A DNA stretch of 5,574 nucleotides, from NCBI GenBank assembly GCA_964250215.1, contig CAXUEX010000173.1, positions 1 to 5,574 on the forward strand, given 5' to 3'. Source of the stretch: DAIDJM01 sp964250215 (GTDB lineage Bacteria > Pseudomonadota > Alphaproteobacteria > Acetobacterales > Acetobacteraceae). The notes under the pieces were generated by a model that worked only from the letters and a program-made list of their open reading frames with translations, did not search any database and was not told where the DNA came from. Position 1 is the first letter of the stretch; each line of letters begins with the position of its first letter. This document shows, one piece after another, positions 1 to 5,574 of the stretch. Both the position numbers and the translations under genes were made by a program.

Positions 1-350
1 GTGCCGGGCCAGATGCCGCGCGTGGCCGTGCCGCCGAAGCCGCGCTGGTCGGGCGCCACCACGAGATAGCCGGCGCGGGCGAACTCGGGCGCGGCGAGCT
101 CGAAGCCGTCTCGGCTGTCGGTGAAGCCGTGCAGCGCGAGGATGACGCCACGTTGCGGCGCTCCCGAAGGCGGTGCCCATTGGCGGCCCGGCAACTGGGT
201 GCCGTCGCGCAGCGTGAAAACGCGATCCGGCGGGCGCAGCGCATCGAGATGCGCCGGTTCGCGCAGCGGCACGCAGCCGGCGCACAGAAGTGCCGCCAAC
301 ACCGCCGCTTTCGCCGCGTGCCGGCGCCAAGCTATCATCGGCCTTCGCAT
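1..350 (-). CDS. alpha/beta hydrolase, putative lipoprotein (N-terminal part; runs off the left edge)
   Basis: Reading leftward from ATG at 350-348, 116 complete codons are open to the window edge. Residues 1-26 look like a secretion signal: basic residues (R9, R10, K14), a hydrophobic run AAVLAALL, then CAGC with Cys26. The lipobox is imperfect because -3 is Cys rather than Leu, so lipidation is plausible but unproven. A beta strand (VILAL) leads into H74-G75-F76, the usual HG oxyanion-hole motif, and then APDQRGFGGT at about 99-108, matching the DxRGxGxS strand-4 region of lysophospholipase-like hydrolases. The catalytic Ser, acid and His would lie beyond the edge, so activity and substrate cannot be judged. 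A second ATG at 338-336 (M5) has a GAAGG just upstream, only 3 bases away, and could be the real start. The gene is divergent from the zinc-finger gene. Confidence 0.85.
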   Translation of the reverse strand, partial: MRRPMIAWRRHAAKAAVLAALLCAGCVPLREPAHLDALRPPDRVFTLRDGTQLPGRQWAPPSGAPQRGVILALHGFTDSRDGFELAAPEFARAGYLVVAPDQRGFGGTATRGIWPG

Positions 351-573
351 GACAGAGAGCAGAATGGCACCCGCGGACCCAACTCCAAAGCCCGCCTTTG
401 GCCAGGTGGAAACCGTTTACGCGGATAGCCGGGTGGTGGCCTGCGACGGCAGCGAAGGCCCGCTGGGGCATCCGCGCGTATGGCTGCGCATCGAGGGCAC
501 GCAGACCTATTGCCCATATTGCTCGCGGCTGTTCGTGCTGCGCGACGGCGCGGGGGACCATCCTGGACATTGA
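349..573 (+). CDS. small CHCC zinc-finger protein, NDUFS6-like (COG4391 type)
   Basis: A 74-residue protein. Residues 32-42 (CDGSEGPLGHP) and 55-58 (CPYC) give a C-x8-H...C-x2-C set: Cys32, His41, Cys55 and Cys58. The same pattern, with GHPRV followed by a CPYC or CGYC knuckle near the C-terminus, occurs in the zf-CHCC family and in the mitochondrial complex I subunit NDUFS6. The bacterial members are short, and the His-containing tail (HPGH) fits. The role in bacteria is not well fixed; Zn binding is well supported and a complex I assembly role is only inferred by homology. ATG 349 overlaps the divergent hydrolase start. ATG 364 (M6) is an alternative, preceded by the purine-rich AGAGAG, and would still keep the whole zinc site. 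The stop at 571-573 shares its first base with the proposed ATT start of polA, so co-transcription with polA is likely. Confidence 0.85.
   Translation: MTESRMAPADPTPKPAFGQVETVYADSRVVACDGSEGPLGHPRVWLRIEGTQTYCPYCSRLFVLRDGAGDHPGH
552..557 (+). promoter_or_regulatory. candidate ribosome binding site for polA (GGGGGA)
   Basis: GGGGGA is the only purine-rich stretch resembling a Shine-Dalgarno sequence just before the Pol I frame begins to show homology. It lies 5 bases before CTG 563 and 11 bases before ATT 569. Spacing favours the CTG and start-codon precedent slightly favours ATT. It sits inside the zinc-finger gene. The run of five G is also a natural site for a slip or a sequencing indel, so its role is uncertain. 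Confidence 0.3.
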
Positions 574-3307
574 GGCACTGCCGGCTGGGGCGCCCGACCC
601 GCAGCGCCTGCTGCTGGTGGATGGCTCGGGCTACATCTTCCGCGCCTTTCACGCGCTGCCGCCGATGAACCGGCGCGACGGCACGCCGGTGAATGCCGTG
701 TTCGGCTTCACGAACATGCTGGCGAAATTCCTGAAGGATCATACCGGCACGCATCTGGCGGTGGTGTTCGACGCCGGCAAGACCACGTTCCGCAACCGCA
801 TCTACGATCGATATAAGGCGCAGCGTCCCGACCCGCCGCCGGAGCTGATTCCGCAATTCGCGCTGGTGCGCGAAGCCACGGCCGCTTTCGGCGTGGCCTG
901 CGTGGAGCTGGAGGATTGGGAAGCCGATGATCTGATCGCCAGCTATGCGCGCGCCGCGAGCGAGGCGGGCATGGCGGTGACGATCGTGAGTTCCGACAAG
1001 GATCTGATGCAGCTCGTGCGGCCGGGCGTGACGATGCTCGATCCCATCAAGCAGAAGCCGATCGGGCCGGCGGAGGTGGCCGAGAAATTCGGCGTGCCGC
1101 CCGAGAAAGTGGTGGAAGTGCAGGCGCTGATGGGCGACGCCATCGACAACGTGCCGGGCGTGCCGGGGATCGGGCCGAAGAACGCGGCCGAGCTTATTGT
1201 TGCGTACGGCGATCTGGAAGCGGTTCTGGCGGCGGCGCCGGAGATGAAACCATCGAAGCGGCGCGACAATCTGCTGGCCCATGCCGGGGCGGCGCGGTTG
1301 TCGCGCAAGCTGGTGCTGCTGTGCGACGAGGCGCCGCTGCCGCTGACGCTGGAGGCGCTTACCGCGGCGCCGCTCGATCGTTGCCGGCTGGCCGATTGGC
1401 TGCACGGCATGGGGTTTCGCAGCACCGCTTTGCGGCTGGGCTTGGAACCCGGGGAAACGCCGGCGCCGCCGCAAGCGCAGGATATGCCAGCGGCGCCATT
1501 CGGTCCGTATCGGCATATTGCGGACGAGGCGGAACTGCGTGCGATGGTGGCGGAGGCCGTGCGCGCGCGCCGTGTGGCCCTGCATGTGCAAACCGACGGC
1601 AATCCGCGCCCGCTGCAAGCGGCAATGCTGGGTTTCGCGCTGGCGGTGGAGCCCGGGCGTGCGGCCTACATCCCGTTCGCGGGCGACGAACTCACTGAGC
1701 CGCGATTGCCCGCGCAAACGGCGCTTTCGGCGTTGGCGCCGCTGCTGGCCGATGCCTCGGTGCTGAAAATCATTCCGAACGCTAAATATGCGCTTCTCGC
1801 GCTGCAGCACGCGGGTGCGCCGCCTCCCCAGCCTTGCGACGACCCGCTGCTGATTTCGTTCGCGCTGGATGCTGGCGCGCACGACCATACGGCCGACGAT
1901 CTGGCGCCGCGTCATCTCGGCCACACGCCGGTTTCGCTGGATGCGGCCACTGGCACCGGTCGCAACCGGCTGACTTTCGCACAGGTTCCGGTGGCACGTG
2001 CCGCGGAATATGCAGCGGGGCTGGCCGACGTGGCGCTGCGGCTTTGGCAGGCGCTGAAACCTCGGCTGCGCGAGGCGAAGGTGCTGACGCTGTATCAGAC
2101 TCTGGAGCAGCCGCTAATTGCGGTGCTCGGTGCCATGGAGCGCGAAGGCGTGCGCATCGACGCGACCGAGCTGCGCCGCATGTCGGTGGATTTCGGTGCG
2201 CGCATGGCGGTGATGGAGCAGGAAGCGCACCAACTCGCCGGGCGGCCTTTCGCGATCGGCAGCCCGAAGCAGCTTGGCGAAATTCTGTTCGACGAACTGA
2301 AAATCCCCGGCGGCAAGCGCACGCCTTCCGGCGCCTGGGGCACGGATGCGAATGCGTTGCAGGCGCTCGCCGAACAGGGCCACACGCTGCCCGAACGCGT
2401 GCTGGAATGGCGCCAGCTTGCGAAACTTAAAACCACCTATGCGGATGCGCTGGTGGAGGAAGTGAACCCGCAAACCGGCCGCGTGCACACCAGCTACGCC
2501 ATGGCCGCTGCCACGACGGGCCGGCTATCCTCGAACGATCCCAATTTGCAGAACATTCCGATCCGCACGGAAGAAGGCGCCCGCATCCGCCGCGCCTTCG
2601 TCGCGGAGTCCGGGCATCTGCTGCTCAGCGCCGACTATTCGCAGATCGAGCTGCGGCTGCTGGCGCATGTGGCGGATATTCCGGCGCTGCGCGATGCGTT
2701 CCGCGAAGGCCAGGACATCCATGCGCGCACCGCGAGCGAGGTGTTCGGCGTGCCGCTCGCGCAGATGGACGGCGCCACCCGCCGCCGCGCGAAAGCGATC
2801 AATTTCGGCATCATCTACGGCATTTCCGCCTTCGGCTTGGCGCGCCAACTCGGCATTGAGGCTGGAGAAGCCAAAGCCTATATCGATCTTTATTTCGCGC
2901 GTTATCCCGGCATCCGCGACTACATGGAACGCACGAAGGAGGAGGCGCGCATAGCGGGCTTCGTGCGCACGCCGTTCGGCCGTCGCATCTGGATTGCCGG
3001 GATCGCCGACAGGAACATGGCCCGCCGCGCGGGTGCCGAACGGCAGGCGATCAACGCGCCGTTGCAGGGCGGGGCGGCCGACATTATTAAGCGCGCGATG
3101 GTGCGGCTGCCGCGCGCGCTGGCGGAAGCCGGCCTGCGGGCGCGGCTTTTGTTGCAGGTTCACGACGAGCTGCTGTTCGAGGTACCCGAAGCCGAAGCAA
3201 GCCGGCTGGCAGAACTGGCGCGGACCACGATGCAGGGCGCGGCGACGCTCGCGGTGCCACTGGTGGTGGAGACAGGCGTGGGCCGATCCTGGGGCGAGGC
3301 GCACTGA
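569..3307 (+). CDS. polA: DNA polymerase I with a degenerate 3'-5' exonuclease domain
   Basis: Fills gaps, removes RNA primers and supports repair synthesis. Numbering from ATT 569 gives 912 residues, against 928 in E. coli. The 5'-nuclease domain (about 1-290) keeps its acidic site: D18 in LLLVDGSG, D68, E118/D120/D121 in WEADD, D143/D145 in SSDKD, then a helix-hairpin-helix (GDAIDNVPGVPGIG). The exonuclease-like domain (about 310-510) keeps the fold pattern but not catalysis: E. coli D355, E357, D424 and D501 are replaced by H339, Q341, A408 and L485. The polymerase domain is complete: R652 in TGRLSSNDPNLQNIP, motif A D689 with steric-gate E694 (DYSQIELRLLAH), O-helix K742/F746/Y750, motif C HDE with D866, and the C-terminal GRSWGEAH. 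Product is certain; the start is not. The frame has no ATG, GTG or TTG between 398 and 617. ATG 398 would overlap the zinc-finger gene out of frame, and GTG 617 would cut off the first core strand. Confidence 0.96.
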   Translation: MEALPAGAPDPQRLLLVDGSGYIFRAFHALPPMNRRDGTPVNAVFGFTNMLAKFLKDHTGTHLAVVFDAGKTTFRNRIYDRYKAQRPDPPPELIPQFALVREATAAFGVACVELEDWEADDLIASYARAASEAGMAVTIVSSDKDLMQLVRPGVTMLDPIKQKPIGPAEVAEKFGVPPEKVVEVQALMGDAIDNVPGVPGIGPKNAAELIVAYGDLEAVLAAAPEMKPSKRRDNLLAHAGAARLSRKLVLLCDEAPLPLTLEALTAAPLDRCRLADWLHGMGFRSTALRLGLEPGETPAPPQAQDMPAAPFGPYRHIADEAELRAMVAEAVRARRVALHVQTDGNPRPLQAAMLGFALAVEPGRAAYIPFAGDELTEPRLPAQTALSALAPLLADASVLKIIPNAKYALLALQHAGAPPPQPCDDPLLISFALDAGAHDHTADDLAPRHLGHTPVSLDAATGTGRNRLTFAQVPVARAAEYAAGLADVALRLWQALKPRLREAKVLTLYQTLEQPLIAVLGAMEREGVRIDATELRRMSVDFGARMAVMEQEAHQLAGRPFAIGSPKQLGEILFDELKIPGGKRTPSGAWGTDANALQALAEQGHTLPERVLEWRQLAKLKTTYADALVEEVNPQTGRVHTSYAMAAATTGRLSSNDPNLQNIPIRTEEGARIRRAFVAESGHLLLSADYSQIELRLLAHVADIPALRDAFREGQDIHARTASEVFGVPLAQMDGATRRRAKAINFGIIYGISAFGLARQLGIEAGEAKAYIDLYFARYPGIRDYMERTKEEARIAGFVRTPFGRRIWIAGIADRNMARRAGAERQAINAPLQGGAADIIKRAMVRLPRALAEAGLRARLLLQVHDELLFEVPEAEASRLAELARTTMQGAATLAVPLVVETGVGRSWGEAH

Positions 3308-3700
3308 TCAGGCGCGGTTCCCTGAATACTGCGGCCTGCCTTCGAGCGCTTGCAACCAATGTTCCCGCCGGCCAACGAACAACTCGTATCCCGGGGGCAA
3401 ATCCGCCGGTGCTTCATCCAGCGCGCCGAGGCGGACTTCGATTTCCGTGTCGCTGTCGTGCGTCGCGAACAGCGCGGTGCCGCACGCGGAGCAGAAATGC
3501 CGGTGGTCGGTGGTCGCGATCCAGCTTTTCGTGGGCCCGGTCACCGTCACCTGCGCACGATGCCACACACCGAACCACATGAATGGCGATCCGGTCTCGC
3601 GCCGGCAGGTAAGGCAGTGGCAGATACCCGTGCGGTTTGGCGCGCCATGGATTTCCAGACGTACCGCGCCGCAATTGCAGCCGCCGCGACGGATTTCCAT
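3308..3700 (-). CDS. GFA family protein (CENP-V/GFA domain, zinc binding)
   Basis: A 130-residue protein that is nearly all one GFA domain. The family's cysteine sets are complete and in order: C8-x-C10 (GGCNCGAVR), C27-x-C29-x2-C32 (CHCLTCRRETGSPF) and C70-x2-C73 (FCSACGTALF). These hold the structural and exchangeable zinc ions in the fold. The family is named for glutathione-dependent formaldehyde-activating enzyme, but most single-domain members have no proven substrate, and a formaldehyde role should not be assumed. A likely cytosolic protein with no signal peptide or membrane segment. The start at 3700 begins directly before the first zinc strand, as usual. It lies 10 bases after the yjbQ stop on the same strand, so it is probably the last gene of that operon. 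Its own stop touches the polA stop. Confidence 0.9.
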   Translation of the reverse strand: MEIRRGGCNCGAVRLEIHGAPNRTGICHCLTCRRETGSPFMWFGVWHRAQVTVTGPTKSWIATTDHRHFCSACGTALFATHDSDTEIEVRLGALDEAPADLPPGYELFVGRREHWLQALEGRPQYSGNRA

Positions 3701-3710
3701 GGCAGACAGC

Positions 3711-4133
3711 CTATTCCCCGATGATCTTCACCAGCACCCGCTTTGGCCGCCTGCCATCGAATTCGCCGTAGAACACCTGTTCCCACGGGCCGAAATCCAG
3801 CTTTCCGGCGGTGATCGCCACCACCACCTCGCGCCCCATGATCTGCCGCTTCATGTGCGCGTCGGCATTGTCTTCACCCGTGCGGTTGTGCCGGTACGTC
3901 TGCGGCGAGGCATCGAACGGCGCGAGTTTTTCGAGCCATTTCAAATAATCTTCGTGCAGGCCGGATTCGTCGTCGTTGATGAAAACCGAAGCCGTGATGT
4001 GCATGGCGTTGGCCAGCAGCAGGCCTTCGCGCACGCCGCTTTTCGCCACGAACTCCACAAGCTTCGGCGTGATGTTCACGAAGCCGGTGCGTCCCGGCAC
4101 GGTGAACGTGAGGTATTCGGTGAGCGACTTCAT
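3711..4133 (-). CDS. yjbQ: YjbQ family protein (UPF0047, secondary thiamine-phosphate synthase type)
   Basis: A 140-residue single-domain protein of the usual family length. Recognisable blocks are H45 in MHITASVFIND followed by D54/D55/E56, then GEDNADAHMKRQIMGREV (about 86-103, with D88, N89 and H93), then LDFGPWEQVFYGEFDGRR (about 112-129), ending VKIIGE. This is the standard YjbQ/UPF0047 signature. E. coli YjbQ has weak thiamine-phosphate synthase activity and members form trimers, but the physiological role is unsettled. Cytosolic; no signal or membrane segment. The ATG overlaps the stop of the upstream TPR gene as ATGA and is preceded by a strong GGAGG at 7 bases, so translation is probably coupled to that gene. 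Nothing looks broken. Confidence 0.92.
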   Translation of the reverse strand: MKSLTEYLTFTVPGRTGFVNITPKLVEFVAKSGVREGLLLANAMHITASVFINDDESGLHEDYLKWLEKLAPFDASPQTYRHNRTGEDNADAHMKRQIMGREVVVAITAGKLDFGPWEQVFYGEFDGRRPKRVLVKIIGE

Positions 4134-5574
4134 TTCAGCGCCTCCAGCGCGGCCTTGGCGTCACGGGTGCGCGTGTGATCGGAACCGAGAGCCGCGGTGA
4201 AGCGCTGCACGCTGTCGGTGAGCAGCGCGCGCGCCGCGTCCTTGTTGCCCTGCTCCGCCTGCACGCGCGCGGCGTTCGCCTCGAATGCCGCCAGATCCCA
4301 TTCGCCATGCGTGAACGCGCCGCGCGCGCGCCACAGCAGATCGTCGTAAGTGGTCATCGCCGCCGCGCGATCGCCGGTCTTGTCCTGAATTTTCGCGAGC
4401 GCGTTCTCGCACCACAAGGTCTGCGGATTGTCCGCACCGCCCACGCGCCGCTCCACGGCCAGCACATTCGTCTGGATCGGCAGCGCTTCGTTTGCCCGGC
4501 CAAGCTGCAGCAACACATTCGCGATGTTGTTCCAAGCGCTTCGGGTTCCCACGGCATTCTCGCCGCCGGTGCGCTGCGAATACTCGGCCACGCTGCGGAA
4601 CAGCGGCAGGGCTTCACCGAAACGTCCCGCCGCGTAATAGGCCCGGCCGAGCTGGTTGGCCGCGCGCATCGTCGCCGCATCCTCGTGGCCGGCCGCTTCC
4701 AGCAGCGTCGCGCGAATGCTGGTGAACAACGCGATCGCCTGCGCCGTGTCGCCCGATTCCACCAGCACCTGCGCCAGCGCGTAACGGGCATCCTGCACAT
4801 AGAGCGTGCCGCGGCCGAAACTGGCCTCGCTGCGCGCCAGCGCGTCATGTGCCAGCGCCAGCGCCTCGGGGAAATGCTGCGCCTGTGCCAGGTTGAAGGC
4901 GAGATTGCTTTCCAACGTCATGGTCACGTCGTGCGCCGTGCCGAGCCGCGACCGCGCTTCGGCCAGCAAGCTTCGGATGGGCGCGATGCAGGCCTGCTCG
5001 GCGGGATCGAGGTTGCAGCGGTTCGTGGCGATATAAGCACGCGCGCGCAGCTCGTCCGCGGCCGAAATCGCGCCTGCGCCCACATCCAGCACGCGCTGCG
5101 CCGCCGCGATTGCGCGTTCGCTCTCTTCCCGCCGATCGTAATAATCCGCGATATCCAGCCGGATGCGTTGCGTGGGTGCGGCGGCGGCGCCATCCACCTG
5201 CCGGCTCGTCTCGAGCGCCGCCTGCAGCAACGGCAGCGCCTTGGGATCGGAGAAGCCGGCATAGGCCCGACCGATGGCTTCCTCGATGACGGCGCGATCG
5301 GCAGTGACGCCTGGAAAGCGCCGGTCGAAGGAGAGGGCGGCGGCGGTCAGCACCTCCTTCACGGTCACGTTGGGGTTGGAGGCCAGAAAGGGATTGGCCG
5401 CCGAAAGCAGGTCGCGCGTGAGAAAACCCGTCACCGCCTCGGCTCGCGCGGCTTCGGCCCGCGCGGCGTGGCGTGCGCGATCGGCGCGCCAGGAAAAACC
5501 CAGGCTCGCGATCAGCCCCAGCACCAGGCTGGCCACCAGCGCCAGCAACGGCCCGCGCCGCGCCGCTGCGCGGG
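4130..5574 (-). CDS. membrane-anchored TPR-repeat protein, C-terminal part (N-terminal domain beyond the right edge)
   Basis: The frame is open to the right edge, so the gene is partial; codons upstream of TTG 5548 read on as RAAARRGP. Numbering from TTG 5548 gives 472 residues. Residues 2-20 are a clear membrane helix (LALVASLVLGLIASLGFSW), followed by a charged Arg/Ala helix and the block EAVTGFLTRDLLSAANPF with TVKEVL (about 38-67). That layout, a cytoplasmic domain then one helix, this linker and extracytoplasmic TPRs, is typical of proteobacterial TPR proteins whose N-terminus is a Ser/Thr kinase or a winged-helix regulator. Which one applies here cannot be seen. Helical TPR-like pairs recur at about 210-245, 251-285, 293-327, 335-370, 377-410 and 420-455. 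C178 and C187 could form a disulfide if the domain is periplasmic. It is the first visible gene of the leftward operon; its stop overlaps the yjbQ start. TTG 5548 as a true start is unlikely. Confidence 0.8.
   Translation of the reverse strand, partial: RAAARRGPLLALVASLVLGLIASLGFSWRADRARHAARAEAARAEAVTGFLTRDLLSAANPFLASNPNVTVKEVLTAAALSFDRRFPGVTADRAVIEEAIGRAYAGFSDPKALPLLQAALETSRQVDGAAAAPTQRIRLDIADYYDRREESERAIAAAQRVLDVGAGAISAADELRARAYIATNRCNLDPAEQACIAPIRSLLAEARSRLGTAHDVTMTLESNLAFNLAQAQHFPEALALAHDALARSEASFGRGTLYVQDARYALAQVLVESGDTAQAIALFTSIRATLLEAAGHEDAATMRAANQLGRAYYAAGRFGEALPLFRSVAEYSQRTGGENAVGTRSAWNNIANVLLQLGRANEALPIQTNVLAVERRVGGADNPQTLWCENALAKIQDKTGDRAAAMTTYDDLLWRARGAFTHGEWDLAAFEANAARVQAEQGNKDAARALLTDSVQRFTAALGSDHTRTRDAKAALEALK
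4141..4145 (-). promoter_or_regulatory. ribosome binding site of yjbQ (GGAGG)
   Basis: On the minus strand GGAGG stands 7 bases before the yjbQ ATG (4133-4131), inside the last codons of the TPR gene. It is a near-perfect Shine-Dalgarno sequence and supports both this start and translational coupling across the ATGA overlap. Confidence 0.75.

Noticed and set aside
309..338. Possible promoter for the zinc-finger/polA unit (TATCAT at 333-338 with TTTCGC 18 bases upstream)
   Set aside because: The -10-like hexamer is fair but the -35 is poor, and it lies in the hydrolase coding region. The match is too weak to annotate.
398..568. N-terminal extension of Pol I from ATG 398
   Set aside because: These 57 residues are the zinc-finger gene read one base out of frame, they do not resemble any Pol I N-terminus, and the 5'-nuclease domain starts only after about 590.
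335..1924. 529-codon open frame on the minus strand opposite polA
   Set aside because: Its translation is rich in Arg, His and Gln with no recognisable domain, and it lies across the Pol I nuclease and exonuclease domains. It is a typical antisense shadow of a GC-rich gene.
3308..3325. Small hairpin TCAGG...CCTGA after the polA stop
   Set aside because: The stem is only 5 bp with an 8-base loop and no T-tract, and it lies within the GFA coding end. It does not meet the pattern of an intrinsic terminator.
2994..4178. 394-codon open frame on the plus strand spanning the end of polA, GFA and yjbQ
   Set aside because: It overlaps three well-supported genes in other frames, has Arg-rich low-quality sequence and no family resemblance.
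4354..4848. 164-codon minus-strand frame inside the TPR gene
   Set aside because: It is an Arg- and Cys-rich frame-shifted reading of the TPR gene, whose own frame gives regular helical repeats.

Overview
The window is GC-rich, roughly two-thirds G+C by eye, and almost entirely coding. It comes from a Gram-negative proteobacterium, most likely an alphaproteobacterium (Rhodospirillales or Acetobacteraceae-like is my best guess). The main grounds are the style of the Pol I C-terminal region (the AERQAINAPLQGGAADIIKRA block) and a short NDUFS6-like zinc-finger protein of a type frequent in that class. The taxonomic call is inference. There is no gene-free stretch over 300 bases. I see no RNA gene, insertion sequence, CRISPR array or attachment site.

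Left part: a lipoprotein-like alpha/beta hydrolase runs leftward off the window (1-350, minus). Divergent from it, with start codons that may overlap, is a 74-residue CHCC zinc-finger protein (349-573, plus). It is followed immediately by polA, DNA polymerase I (about 569-3307, plus). Pol I has an intact 5'-nuclease domain and an intact polymerase domain. Its 3'-5' exonuclease domain has lost all four metal-binding carboxylates, so the enzyme is predicted not to proofread. Its frame has no ATG, GTG or TTG between position 398 and the codon inside the first core strand at 617. It therefore starts at a rare codon (ATT 569 or CTG 563), is made by frameshift from the zinc-finger gene, or the sequence contains a small error.

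Right part: three genes read leftward and look like one operon. First is a membrane-anchored TPR protein whose N-terminal domain is outside the window (4130-5574, partial). Next is a YjbQ/UPF0047 protein whose ATG overlaps the TPR stop as ATGA (3711-4133). Last is a GFA/CENP-V-type zinc protein 10 bases further on (3308-3700). Its stop codon directly abuts the polA stop (TGATCA), leaving no intergenic space between the convergent units.

The window is mostly housekeeping and accessory enzymes rather than a defence or mobile system. The observations most worth checking are the proofreading-dead Pol I, its missing start codon and tight linkage to a zinc-finger gene, and the truncated TPR membrane protein.
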